Part shown: piece by piece, positions 25,360 through 33,814 of the stretch
Layout of the letters: the number at the start of each line of letters is the position of its first letter
Position numbering within the stretch: position 1 is the stretch's first letter
Assembly (NCBI RefSeq): GCF_051857545.1
Contig: NZ_JBPZHB010000015.1
Coordinates: forward strand, 62,001 to 126,000
Direction of reading: 5' to 3'
DNA: 64,000 nt
From: Larkinella sp051857545
GTDB lineage: Bacteria; Bacteroidota; Bacteroidia; Cytophagales; Spirosomataceae
Made by a program: the position numbers and the translations under genes
The notes under the pieces: model-generated
What the model was told of the DNA's origin: nothing
The model's input: the letters and a program-made list of their open reading frames with translations, nothing else
Databases searched by the model: none

Positions 25360-27498
25360 TTATTTCCAGAATCCATTAAATCGGCCCATCCAATAGGCGA
25401 AAAGGAAATAGGTGCCACTGTCCTCCGTTTTACCACCATTTCCTGCCAGAAAATGTTTCGGATTGGTGTTCCATCGAGAAATATTGTTTTCCGGAGTGGG
25501 AATAGGCCGGGTGGACTGAAGCATTCCCGATCGACTCAGCAATGGGTCTTTGGGAAGATCCCACCGATGGCTGTTTTCCATGGTCCAGTTGATCAGATCA
25601 ACCGGATATTGCTGAATTTCCTCCAAAGCGATGGACAAGTCACAATCCCGGTTTAACAATGCGCTGGCAAACACATTCCAGACCGGCATCCGGTCATTGC
25701 GTACCGCGTGCCAACTTCTGACGAGACTTTTGAGATAGATCTCCTGATTCGGGTCATTCTTCGTGTACCGGAGTAAATTGTAGTACGGGAAAAAATTAAG
25801 AATGTCATCGGAGTGGCTGGTTTCAAAGGGGCCGTACTTTTTGGCTTCCAGTGCGTTCTGCGCATATCCGTGCTTGCTGACCAGATCCTGATAGTGCTTT
25901 TCAAATTTCGGATCACCTGTGAATTGGTAGGCGGTCTTCATAAAAGAAAGAATCTGCAGTGAATTCAAACCCCGCTCGTACATCCAGTTTGGAGAGTGGT
26001 TCAATGAATCGGGATGCCAGATGCCCCAGCGCGTCGGCTTCCCGTCAAAATCGATCAGATGATACTGGTTGTCTATAATATGAGTGGCAATGCGTCGAAT
26101 CAGTTGTCGCACCCTTTCCTGTTGCGCAGCATCGGCAACAAGATCGAAAAACAGGGGAAGGACAAACAAGTGCCCCGTAATTTCGTCCGAACTCGTGTCG
26201 TCCAGCCAATACCATTTCCCGTCAGCCGATAGATGCCATACCTTGGGATGCGGTGATCGGGACTGCGTGATCGGGTCGGTAGATGCCGCATAGGAACGTG
26301 CCGGATAACCCGGAATGCCGCTCACGGTTTCCAGTCTTTCAAGGGCTTCGAAGGTTCGGATGGCATTTGCCTTGGCCGCGGAATCTTTGGTAACACCGTA
26401 ACGAAAGCATTCCGCAGCCAGATAACAGGCGGTCCATAATCCGTCATTGTCTTCGTTTTGCATGTAGCTGCTCGTCAAATCTCCCGGCAGCTTCAACATC
26501 GATTGATTGATCAGCCCGCGCCGGTTGTGGCGTAACGCGATGACTTTTTCTATCGAGTCAGCCTTCTGTGCCAAGGTCATCTCCTGCTGCCTGATCTGAA
26601 CAATTCCTTTTGGTGTGGCAATCCATACCGTCAATGAATCAATGATTAGGATGTCATTGACCTGATCATCAGGCAGCCAGCGCTTTCCCAGGTAATAGTG
26701 CCAGCCCTTGTCTTTTTTGATCGCTCCCTTCCTGGTCCCCATCCAGGTAGACCCATTACCGGGGCGTATAGCCGTTACCGGGCCATAGGGTAGCCCATCC
26801 GCCCCGGTGATTACCCAATGGTCGCCATCGGCTGCGATACAGCCTACTGACCACGGGCTACTGTAAAGTAGATCCCGCCCCCCATTTGTGGTCGCCAGCG
26901 CAAAGTATTTTTCCTGATTCCCCACCGCCATCAGGGTTTTATCCAGGTTGATCCATTTCTCGGTGTCCCGACGCCACAGTCCTTTGTTCGTCGCCACATA
27001 CAGACAGCCGCGACTGTCTTTGGTAATGGCGGTAACCCATGCGCCTTCCATTCCCGGAAAAACGTTCCAGTTTCCATCCCAGATCAGCAGTCCGGTAGTG
27101 GTACCTACAAATAGTTTCTTTTCATCCCAGAATAGACAGGAAATGGAGTCTTTTTCTGAAACGGGCGGTTGTACGAACCCTTTCGTTTCTTTTTCTGCCA
27201 ACACCAACCGTTGACTGGCGAGCCATATTGTACCCTTTGAATCCTGTGCCGCGGTTATCCAATCAGTCCCCTGTTTTTTTCCCTTCCATAGGCCATCCCG
27301 ATATCGAAAGACACCGTTGGATGTAACCGCAACGATACTTCCCTCAGACAGAAAGAGTTTGCGCACATTCTGATTAGCCTCTGCGGGAAGTGATATTCCC
27401 GTTTTGATATCCTGTTTGTAGAAAATATCAGACTGGGCAAAAGCTGACCAGACGGGCAGCAGCAGCACGGATAGCAGGAGGAACCGGTAGAGGAACAT
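25360..27498 (-). CDS. secreted protein: sensor-type propeller plus alpha-toroid domain
   Basis: 712 residues with a Sec signal peptide (MFLYRFLLLSVLLLPVWSAF, cleavage after AQ). Residues ~25-320 repeat short blades such as SIVAVTSNGVFRYRDGLWKG, GTTTGLLIWDGNW and YVATNKGLWRRDTEKW, like the ligand-sensing propellers of hybrid two-component systems, but with no kinase after them. Residues ~335-700 are helix-rich and tryptophan-rich (DNDGLWTACYLAAECFRYGV, NWMYERGLNSLQILSFMKTA), suggesting an (alpha/alpha)6 toroid as in glycoside hydrolases or lyases. Surface sensing or binding joined to glycan cleavage is an inference. It stands alone, convergent with argH. Confidence 0.75.
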   Translation of the reverse strand: MFLYRFLLLSVLLLPVWSAFAQSDIFYKQDIKTGISLPAEANQNVRKLFLSEGSIVAVTSNGVFRYRDGLWKGKKQGTDWITAAQDSKGTIWLASQRLVLAEKETKGFVQPPVSEKDSISCLFWDEKKLFVGTTTGLLIWDGNWNVFPGMEGAWVTAITKDSRGCLYVATNKGLWRRDTEKWINLDKTLMAVGNQEKYFALATTNGGRDLLYSSPWSVGCIAADGDHWVITGADGLPYGPVTAIRPGNGSTWMGTRKGAIKKDKGWHYYLGKRWLPDDQVNDILIIDSLTVWIATPKGIVQIRQQEMTLAQKADSIEKVIALRHNRRGLINQSMLKLPGDLTSSYMQNEDNDGLWTACYLAAECFRYGVTKDSAAKANAIRTFEALERLETVSGIPGYPARSYAASTDPITQSRSPHPKVWHLSADGKWYWLDDTSSDEITGHLFVLPLFFDLVADAAQQERVRQLIRRIATHIIDNQYHLIDFDGKPTRWGIWHPDSLNHSPNWMYERGLNSLQILSFMKTAYQFTGDPKFEKHYQDLVSKHGYAQNALEAKKYGPFETSHSDDILNFFPYYNLLRYTKNDPNQEIYLKSLVRSWHAVRNDRMPVWNVFASALLNRDCDLSIALEEIQQYPVDLINWTMENSHRWDLPKDPLLSRSGMLQSTRPIPTPENNISRWNTNPKHFLAGNGGKTEDSGTYFLFAYWMGRFNGFWK

Positions 27499-27621
27499 TT
27501 TTACAGCCGTTTAAAAAGGCATAGTAGCCGATGGGATAAATCGCGTCAACTGCAATACGTTTTTTTCGGGATTAAGGCTATGGGCCTTCTTCTACAGCGG
27601 GGCCAATTTACGCGCTAAGCA

Positions 27622-27665
27622 GCAGCGGACGGTGTCAGGCTTTCCAACCTGACACCGTCCGCTGC
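27622..27665. terminator. perfect 18-bp-arm hairpin
   Basis: Arms GCAGCGGACGGTGTCAGG (27622-27639) and its exact complement (27648-27665) flank an 8-nt loop. It lies 9 bp after the stop of the SMP-30-like gene (27674, minus) and upstream of the next minus gene end. It would form a strong RNA stem; on the minus strand no clear T-run follows, so it could be a processed 3-prime end or a dispersed repeat rather than a classic terminator. Confidence 0.7.
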
Positions 27666-27673
27666 ATTTTGTA

Positions 27674-28534
27674 TTATTCAACCCGGTAGGCAACCAGCTT
27701 GTTCTTGAAAAACGTCGGCACAACGATCATTTTCTTGCCCGGAACGTATTCAATATCAGCGGTATTCATTTTTTCAGGCCGCGAATCGAGCATCAACTGT
27801 TTTTGTCCGTCGGCAGTGATGTAAAACAACCGGCCACTCCAGTCCGAAACGATGAAATCTTTCCCGACGGCCACAATACCGTCGGTGTTTCCCATGCCGT
27901 CGGCCAGTTTCGTAATGGCTTTGGTTTCGACGTCGATGGATTGTAAAGCCCCGATTTTGGTGCTGCCAATCATCATTTTCTTCGTGCCGACTGCCAGCAA
28001 ACCGTTTGGATTATTCAGTTCGCCCCCGTCCATCCAGATTTCCCATTTGCTGTCTTTCAGGCGGTAAATCTTGCTGTTGCGGCTGTCTGACACATAAACC
28101 GTTCCGTCTTTATCAATCGTCACGTCGTTCAAAAATGCCTTTTTGTCCGTGGCATCCCAGGTTTGCTCAGCTTGTCCGTTCGACAGGTTAATGGCAATCA
28201 GCCGGTAGACATCCGTGACATACAGACGGTTTTTGTAGATGCCCATGCCTTTGGGTGCGTTCAGGCCCGTCGTCCATTTGAGGTTTTCGATTTTGCCGTC
28301 GAGCGAGACTTTGGAAATAAAACCGTCCCCATCGAGCGAATCGGATTTGCCGACGATGTTGGCCACATAAAAAACTTTCCCTTTCGGATCATACAGCACC
28401 GATTCCGGCACCCGCAATGTGGAGTCGGTTTCCCAGACTTTCACGAGTTTCTTTTCTTTTTTCGGCGACTCAAACGCCGACAAGGTAACAGTCAGTAGAA
28501 TACTGCCGCTTAACAGTAGATTTAGCAGACGCAT
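27674..28534 (-). CDS. exported SMP-30/gluconolactonase-like beta propeller
   Basis: 286 residues with a signal peptide (MRLLNLLLSGSILLTVTLSAF). Six-bladed propeller signatures include VPESVLYDPKGKVFYVANI, LNAPKGMGIYKNRLYVTDV, FLNDVTIDKDGTVYVSDSRN and NNPNGLLAVGTKKMMIGS, as in SMP-30/gluconolactonase and related periplasmic sugar-lactone or ATP-binding-annotated proteins. Metal-binding acidic residues at the blade starts (E, N, D) appear to be kept. It may hydrolyse a sugar lactone in the periplasm, which would suit the gluconokinase at 14224, but the genes are 12 kb apart. Confidence 0.8.
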   Translation of the reverse strand: MRLLNLLLSGSILLTVTLSAFESPKKEKKLVKVWETDSTLRVPESVLYDPKGKVFYVANIVGKSDSLDGDGFISKVSLDGKIENLKWTTGLNAPKGMGIYKNRLYVTDVYRLIAINLSNGQAEQTWDATDKKAFLNDVTIDKDGTVYVSDSRNSKIYRLKDSKWEIWMDGGELNNPNGLLAVGTKKMMIGSTKIGALQSIDVETKAITKLADGMGNTDGIVAVGKDFIVSDWSGRLFYITADGQKQLMLDSRPEKMNTADIEYVPGKKMIVVPTFFKNKLVAYRVE

Positions 28535-28631
28535 AGTTCGGGAGCAGATGGTTTTGTAAGTATTACCTTGTAATTAACGACACGGTTGCCGTTATTCCAA
28601 CGGTTTGGCCAGTTTGTTACCGTACAGCGCG

Positions 28632-29876
28632 CTAACTTAAGCGAACCGCAAACAGCTCTTTGGAATTATAGTAAACATACGCCACCACGAACAGCGTGAC
28701 CACCCCGCCCAGCGCCACCGAAGGCACCACGCCCAGCAGCCGGGCCGCTACCCCCGACTCGAAAGCCCCGATCTCGTTGGAAGAACTAACAAAAATACCG
28801 TTGACAGCCGCCACCCGACCCCGCATGTGATCGGGTGGAAAAATCTGCAAAACCGTGTTTCGGATCACCACACTCACACTATCGAACGCGCCCGTCACCA
28901 GCAAGGCAAAAACCGACAGCCAGAAGTGGGTCGAGAAAGCGAATACCAACGTGAAAACCCCGAAGCCCAACACCGCAATGAGCATGTTCCGCCAAGCGTT
29001 GTGGGTGGGCGGAAACCGCGTCAGGAGCAGCATGGTTCCGATGGCGCCGATGGCCGGTGCCGCCCGCAGAATTCCCAGCCCCTGAGCGCCTACCTTCAGA
29101 ATGTCTTCGGCAAAAACGGGCAGCATAGCCACCACGCCACCGAACAGAACCGAAAACAGATCCAGCGAAATGGAATAGAGAATAATCTTGGTTTTGAATA
29201 CAAACCGGAAGCCTTCGCGCAGGCTGTTCCACAGGCTGTCTTTCGGGCCTTCGGTCACCGGAACCGGTTTTCTCTTGATCATCGAAATCAATACCAGACA
29301 AACCAGCAGCAAACCGATGACCACCAGCAACGAATAATCCAACCCCAGCCAGACGTAGAGAAAACCGGCAATGCCCGGCCCGGCAATGGCACCGGCCTGC
29401 CAGAACGAACCGCTCCAGGTGGACGAATTGGCGTACAGTTCCCGCGGAACCAGAAACGGTTTCAACGACGAACTGGTAGGTGAATAAAATCCTTTGGCCG
29501 TCCCGATCAAAACGAACGCGCTGTAAATCACCACCAACTGCGTGGATTTGGACAGATGTCCGACTACGGAAGGTTGGAACACCAGATAGAGAATGACGGA
29601 ACCCAGAATAATCACCGACAGGCTGATCTGTAAAATGGAACGCTTTTCCCGCCGGTCGGCCAGGTGCCCGCCAAACAGCGACATAGCGATGAACGGCAGC
29701 GCTTCGGCCAGGCCAACGAGGCCCAGCGCCAGCGGATCGTGCGTCATCTTATACAATTCATACCCCAACAAAACCTCCTGAATCAGAAGCGTGGCCGTAA
29801 ACAGAAAGCTATTGGCAGCAAAAAAGCGAAATTCGGGATAACGAAGGGCTGCGTAGGTGTCAACCTTTTTATTCAT
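28632..29876 (-). CDS. MFS transporter, EntS/MFS_3-like exporter
   Basis: 414 residues, about eleven to twelve hydrophobic helices, with the motif FGGHLADRREKRSILQ after helix 2 and the MFS_3 group block FVLIGTAKGFYSPTSSSLKP. The segment FPPDHMRGRVAAVNGIFVSSSNEIGAFESG is typical of EntS-like exporters (roughly 335-365). Such proteins export siderophores or other small molecules across the inner membrane. It stands alone on the minus strand and is divergent from the TrpF-like gene. No siderophore genes are in the window. Confidence 0.85.
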   Translation of the reverse strand: MNKKVDTYAALRYPEFRFFAANSFLFTATLLIQEVLLGYELYKMTHDPLALGLVGLAEALPFIAMSLFGGHLADRREKRSILQISLSVIILGSVILYLVFQPSVVGHLSKSTQLVVIYSAFVLIGTAKGFYSPTSSSLKPFLVPRELYANSSTWSGSFWQAGAIAGPGIAGFLYVWLGLDYSLLVVIGLLLVCLVLISMIKRKPVPVTEGPKDSLWNSLREGFRFVFKTKIILYSISLDLFSVLFGGVVAMLPVFAEDILKVGAQGLGILRAAPAIGAIGTMLLLTRFPPTHNAWRNMLIAVLGFGVFTLVFAFSTHFWLSVFALLVTGAFDSVSVVIRNTVLQIFPPDHMRGRVAAVNGIFVSSSNEIGAFESGVAARLLGVVPSVALGGVVTLFVVAYVYYNSKELFAVRLS

Positions 29877-30022
29877 ACGGCAAAAATAACGGTTCGATCA
29901 GGATTCTGCTGCTTATTAAGTGGAACTGTCATTTCTTTGTTTTTGTAAATGAGCCGCCGAGCCGCCCCAACCCACGACCGGGCTACCCGTCGTCCTTTTT
30001 AACGTCTTTCAAAAATTCGGTT

Positions 30023-30670
30023 ATGCGTGTCAAAATTTGTTGCATCAGCAGTGCGGAAGAGGCCCGGCTTGCCGTTGGAGCCGGGGCGTCGGCGGTGGGC
30101 CTGGTTGGGCGGATGCCCAGCGGACCGGGTGTGATCGGGGATGACCTCATCCGAACCATTGCGCAAACCGTGCCTCCCCCCATCGCCACGTTTCTGCTGA
30201 CGAGCGAGCCTACGGCCGAAGCCGTGATCGAACACCACCGCCGGGTTTTTACCAACACCATTCAGTTGGTCGACGCTCTGCCACCGGGGAGTTACCGGAC
30301 CCTGCAAGCGGCTTTACCGGGCATAAAACTCGTACAAGTGATTCACGTTTTGGATGAGCTCAGCATCGACGAAGCCCTGGCGTCGGCGGAGGAAGTGGAT
30401 GCGTTGCTGCTGGATTCGGGCAATCCGAAACTGGCCGTGAAGGAGTTGGGCGGAACGGGTCGCCGACACGATTGGACACTGAGCCGCCGGATTGTGGAGC
30501 AAAGCCGGGTGCCGGTTTTTCTGGCTGGTGGCCTGAATCCGGAGAACGTCCGGCAGGCCATCGACACCGTGCAGCCGTTCGGTCTGGATATTTGCAGCGG
30601 TGTTCGAACCAACGGAAAGCTGGATCCGGATAAACTGACGCGGTTTTTCACCCAAATCCACCGAAGCTAA
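30023..30670 (+). CDS. TrpF-like (phosphoribosylanthranilate isomerase superfamily) protein lacking the usual substrate arginine
   Basis: 215 residues, a (beta/alpha)8 barrel. The general base position (C6 in KICC) and general acid (D131 in LLLDSG) of TrpF are present, as are the phosphate-binding ends GGTGRRHDW and LAGGLNPENV. The loop that normally reads SPRYV/I, with an arginine holding the anthranilate carboxylate, reads MPSGPGVI (31-38) here and has no arginine. No other trp gene is near. It is either a relaxed PRA isomerase or a paralogue acting on a different phosphoribosyl compound. A strong terminator follows at 30677-30708. Confidence 0.7.
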   Translation: MRVKICCISSAEEARLAVGAGASAVGLVGRMPSGPGVIGDDLIRTIAQTVPPPIATFLLTSEPTAEAVIEHHRRVFTNTIQLVDALPPGSYRTLQAALPGIKLVQVIHVLDELSIDEALASAEEVDALLLDSGNPKLAVKELGGTGRRHDWTLSRRIVEQSRVPVFLAGGLNPENVRQAIDTVQPFGLDICSGVRTNGKLDPDKLTRFFTQIHRS

Positions 30671-30676
30671 ACACTA

Positions 30677-30708
30677 AAAAACCCCGACCAAACCGGCCGG
30701 GGTTTTCT
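30677..30708. terminator. two-way intrinsic terminator
   Basis: AAAACCCCGACC and GGCCGGGGTTTT form a 12-bp stem with one mismatch around a short loop, with A-rich and T-rich flanks on both sides. It separates the convergent TrpF-like and Hsp20 genes and would work for both. Confidence 0.85.
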
Positions 30709-30727
30709 TTCTATGCGTCGACTCACC

Positions 30728-31165
30728 TTACGCTACTGCAATTTGCTTGGGTTCGATCACCGGTTTTTCAACTTTCGGCAGATCGATCTTCAAAATACCG
30801 TCCGTGTAGGCGGCCTGAATTTGTTCGTTGTTCACGTTTTTCGGTAAGCGGAAACTCCGTTCGAAGGAACTGTAGCTGAACTCTTTCCGGGTGTACTTTT
30901 CGGTTGTTTCTTCCTTCGCTTCTTCCAGTTTGGCGGAGATGGTCAACTGGTTGTTGGTCAGGTTGATCGCGAAATCTTCTTTCTTCAAACCGGGGGCCGC
31001 CAGTTCAATATGATAGGCGGTTTCATCTTCTTTCACATTCACCGCCGGAACGACCGGGCTAGCCGCTTTGGCAACCGCTGGTGTGTGAAAATGACGGTTG
31101 AATTCGTGGTTTACCAGATTGTTAAAAAACGAGGGTAACTGGTTGTATTGAACTAAGGTTCTCAT
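30728..31165 (-). CDS. small heat-shock protein (Hsp20/alpha-crystallin)
   Basis: 145 residues. After a short N-terminal arm (LPSFFNNLVNHEFNRHFHTP) comes the alpha-crystallin domain from about residue 45: VNVKEDETAYHIELAAPGLK, EDFAINLTNNQLTISAKLEE, and SFERSFRLPKNVNNEQIQAA then YTDGILKIDLPK. The C-terminal IxI-type anchor region reads VEKPVIEPKQIAVA. It is a cytoplasmic ATP-independent holdase forming oligomers under heat or other stress. The upstream 397-bp region shared with the TPR gene holds three phased repeats that may be regulator sites. Confidence 0.94.
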   Translation of the reverse strand: MRTLVQYNQLPSFFNNLVNHEFNRHFHTPAVAKAASPVVPAVNVKEDETAYHIELAAPGLKKEDFAINLTNNQLTISAKLEEAKEETTEKYTRKEFSYSSFERSFRLPKNVNNEQIQAAYTDGILKIDLPKVEKPVIEPKQIAVA

Positions 31166-31562
31166 GGCTTTATGTTGGTTATCTTTTTAATTTCTGAACT
31201 ACAACTCCCTTTATTCAACTTGTGTACCAATCCAAAAACAGAACGCAAATCAGCCATTTTGTCACTAAAATTATGTGTATTAAAAGAAATAATGACATTT
31301 TGTCTTATCTAATCAGCATTTTTGTCTGAAGGACTGCTCAACACCGCGGACTTTCGCCTGTGTTGTTCCCTAATCACCTATTCAGGCCCTACAATTACGG
31401 ATTAAAAGTGCGGGATATGGAGCGGAAATACGGACACAAAAAGGTTAGCATGGCTTTTCAGTATGAGTAAGCAAGAAATTTAATACAACTGATTGTTGAT
31501 GCATCGACAATCAAACCTTATTTTTAGCCTTCTGTACCTTCCTCTCAACCGTACTATTACTT
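31166..31562. promoter_or_regulatory. 397-bp divergent regulatory region with three phased direct repeats
   Basis: The region lies between the hsp20 start (minus) and the TPR gene start (plus). Three similar sequences occur: AATCAGCCATTTTGTC (31248-31263), ATAATGACATTTTGTC (31289-31304) and AATCAGCATTTTTGTC (31311-31326). Their starts are 41 and 22 bp apart, close to whole helical turns. This looks like binding sites on one DNA face. I see no good TTTG/TAnnTTTG pair for either gene and no coding sequence. Confidence 0.45.
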
Positions 31563-32903
31563 ATGTTCCAGTATTACCGTCTTCTATCCTTCATTTTTTG
31601 CGTCTTCCTAAGTACCACGATCCTACAGGCGCAGCAGACCGCGGCCACGTTTTTTGAAGCCGGCATTGTGAAAAGTAAATCGGGCGATTTCATGGGTGCT
31701 TTGCAGGCATTCAGTATGGCCATTGGAGCTAACCCCGAAAACGCACCCAGCTACTACAACCGCGGACTGGCCAAAGCCAATCTGAAAGACCACCGCGGCG
31801 CTATTCTGGACTACGACCGGGCCATTGAACTGAACGGAAAAGATGCCCTGGCTTACCTCAGTCGCGGGGTCAGCAAAAGCAAACAGGACGACCACCGCGC
31901 GGCCCTCATGGACTTCAGCCGGGCCATCGAACTAGCGCCCGACGATGCCCAGGCGTATTATTACCGGGGCGTGAGCCGCAGCCGCCTGGAACAATACCGG
32001 GGTGCCTTGCAGGATTTCTCCAAAACCATCGAGCTGGACCCCAACAACGTCCAGACGCTGTATGCCCGCGGCATTACCAAACAGAAACTGGACGACTATG
32101 CGGGCAGTCTGGCCGATTTTTCGAAGGTGATCGAACTGAATCCCAAACGGGCGCAGGCTTACGCCGGTCGGGGGGCATCGCTGATCCAACTGGGTCAGTA
32201 TCAAAAAGCCGCTGAAGACCTCAATAAAGCCATCGAACTGGCGCCCGAAGACGGCGAATCGTTCTACAACCGGGGCTTTGCCAAAAGCAAACTGGAAGAT
32301 TACAAAAGTGCGTTGAATGACTATGACCGGGCGATTGTTCTGGAAGCAACCAACTACCGGGCTTTTTATGGCCGGGCCTTCTGCCGTGGCAAACTGGGCG
32401 ACCAGAAAGGTGCGATTCAGGATTACAATACGGCCATTGAAATCAACAATGCCAACGTGGAAACGAAAGTGGTCTATAACGGCAAAATTTCAAGGGCGGT
32501 TCTGGACAATTTGCGGAACGCCGTGCAGCAGAAAAACATCATCGACGCCCTGTCGACCGAACGCTCGGAAGCGTATTTTAACCGGGCCATCAGCAAAAGC
32601 AAAGTCAACGACATCAAAGGAGCCACGGCCGATCTGAACAAAGCCATCGAACTGAACCCGACCTACTCCGAAGCCTACTTCACCCGCGGCCTCATCCGCT
32701 CACAGCAGGGCGACCAGAAAGGGGCGATTCTGGACTGCAACAGCGCACTTCAACTTGATCCGAAATACGCAGAAGTCTACTACGTGCGCGGCATCATCCG
32801 CCACAGTCTGGGCGACGAAAACGGCGGCTGCCTCGACCTCAGCAAATCCGGCGAACTCGGCTATACCCCGTCGTATAAGGCAATTAGTGATTATTGCAAT
32901 TGA
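31563..32903 (+). CDS. exported TPR-repeat protein
   Basis: 446 residues with a signal peptide (MFQYYRLLSFIFCVFLSTTI, cleavage after LQAQ). Ten or more tetratricopeptide repeats fill the rest, each of the form A(Y/F)YxRGxxKSKLxDyxGALxDysrAIELxP; examples are APSYYNRGLAKANLKDHRGA and AQAYYYRGVSRSRLEQYRGA. TPR superhelices hold protein complexes together; this one acts in the periplasm or at the surface. One segment (about 305-335, VVYNGKISRAVLDNLRNAVQ) interrupts the repeats. The stop codon TGA is formed by the first bases of a family B palindrome. The partner is unknown. Confidence 0.9.
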   Translation: MFQYYRLLSFIFCVFLSTTILQAQQTAATFFEAGIVKSKSGDFMGALQAFSMAIGANPENAPSYYNRGLAKANLKDHRGAILDYDRAIELNGKDALAYLSRGVSKSKQDDHRAALMDFSRAIELAPDDAQAYYYRGVSRSRLEQYRGALQDFSKTIELDPNNVQTLYARGITKQKLDDYAGSLADFSKVIELNPKRAQAYAGRGASLIQLGQYQKAAEDLNKAIELAPEDGESFYNRGFAKSKLEDYKSALNDYDRAIVLEATNYRAFYGRAFCRGKLGDQKGAIQDYNTAIEINNANVETKVVYNGKISRAVLDNLRNAVQQKNIIDALSTERSEAYFNRAISKSKVNDIKGATADLNKAIELNPTYSEAYFTRGLIRSQQGDQKGAILDCNSALQLDPKYAEVYYVRGIIRHSLGDENGGCLDLSKSGELGYTPSYKAISDYCN

Positions 32904-32980
32904 GTTAGGAATTAAGAGTTATGAGTGAAGAGTTAAATGCGTCAGCCAACTCTTCACTCATAACTCTTAATTCCTAACTC
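32902..32980. repeat. long perfect palindrome, family B, copy 2
   Basis: Arms 32902-32934 and 32948-32980 are perfectly complementary over 33 bp with a 13-nt loop holding GCGTCAGCC. It spans exactly the space between the stop codons of the convergent TPR and AMP nucleosidase genes, and its left edge overlaps the TPR stop codon. It may serve as a two-way terminator. Confidence 0.92.
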
Positions 32981-32981
32981 T

Positions 32982-33752
32982 TTACTCAAACCGCAGGTGC
33001 TTGACCGATTCGCCTGAGTTGGCTAGTTCGCGGAGGGAGTCGATGCCGATCTGGAGGTGTTTTTCGACGTACGAGCTGGTGACGCGTTTGTCGCTTTCTT
33101 CGGTTTTGACGCCTTCCGGCACCATCGGATTGTCGGAAACCAGCAGCAGGGCGCCGTGCGGAATGGCGTTGGCAAAACCGACGATGAAGATCGTGGCGGT
33201 TTCCATATCGATCGCCATCGCCCGAATCTCGCGCAAATATTCCTTGAACACTTCGTCGTGTTCCCAGATGCGCCGGTTCGTCGTATAGACCGTACCGGTC
33301 CAGTAATCCAGTTCATGTTTTTTGATCATGGACGACACCGCCCGCTGCAACCGAAACGACGGCAATGCCGGGATTTCGGGCCGCATGTAATCGTTGCTGG
33401 TGCCGTCGCCCCGAATGGCCGCAATGGGCAAAACCAGGTCACCGACCAGCGTTTTTTTCAAACCACCGCATTTTCCCAGAAACAACACCGCCTTGGGACT
33501 CACCGCCGTCAGCAAATCCATGACCGTTGCGGCCATGGCACTGCCCATTCCGAAGTTGATGATCGTGATGTTGTCGGCAGTTGCCGTTTGCATGGCCCGG
33601 CCCAGCCCGTAGATTTCGGTATCGTATTTTTTCGCAAACAGCTCGACGTAGTTGATAAAATTCGTCAGCAGAATGTACTCTCCGAATTGCTCGATGGGCG
33701 TTCCGGTATACCGGGGAAGCCAGTTTTGGACAATTTCATCTTTGGTTTTCAT
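32982..33752 (-). CDS. amn: AMP nucleosidase, short Bacteroidota form
   Basis: 256 residues from ATG 33752, preferred over 33776 because MKTKDEIVQNWLPRYTGTPI is the usual opening. Phosphorylase-fold motifs: ITIINFGMGSAMAATVMDLL, AVLFLGKCGGLKKTL, the substrate block AIDMETATIFIVGFA, and LLLVSDNPMVPEGVK. It hydrolyses AMP to adenine and ribose-5-phosphate. It is about half the length of the enterobacterial enzyme, lacking the N-terminal regulatory domain, as is normal in this phylum. It is divergent from the HsdR_N-like gene (62-bp space) and ends at a family B palindrome. Confidence 0.85.
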   Translation of the reverse strand: MKTKDEIVQNWLPRYTGTPIEQFGEYILLTNFINYVELFAKKYDTEIYGLGRAMQTATADNITIINFGMGSAMAATVMDLLTAVSPKAVLFLGKCGGLKKTLVGDLVLPIAAIRGDGTSNDYMRPEIPALPSFRLQRAVSSMIKKHELDYWTGTVYTTNRRIWEHDEVFKEYLREIRAMAIDMETATIFIVGFANAIPHGALLLVSDNPMVPEGVKTEESDKRVTSSYVEKHLQIGIDSLRELANSGESVKHLRFE

Positions 33753-33802
33753 GGTTTGAAGCGTAGCAGTGATCAACGGATCAATTACTCCGTCAGATTC
33801 CG

Positions 33803-33810
33803 TATTTTTG
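33803..33810 (+). promoter_or_regulatory. candidate -7 box for the HsdR_N-like gene
   Basis: TATTTTTG fits TAnnTTTG but ends only 4 bp before ATG 33815, so the transcript would be nearly leaderless. No clear TTTG lies 20 nt upstream. CGGA/TCCG-like half-sites surround it. Confidence 0.3.
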
Positions 33811-33814
33811 ACGG

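Noticed and set aside
30023..30670. Member of a tryptophan operon
   Set aside because: No other trp gene lies within the window on either side, and a key loop differs from TrpF.
31166..31562. Sigma-54 promoter upstream of hsp20
   Set aside because: A GG...GC arrangement is present on the minus strand (TGGCTGATTTGC), but the spacing is 7 nt rather than the required 10 nt.
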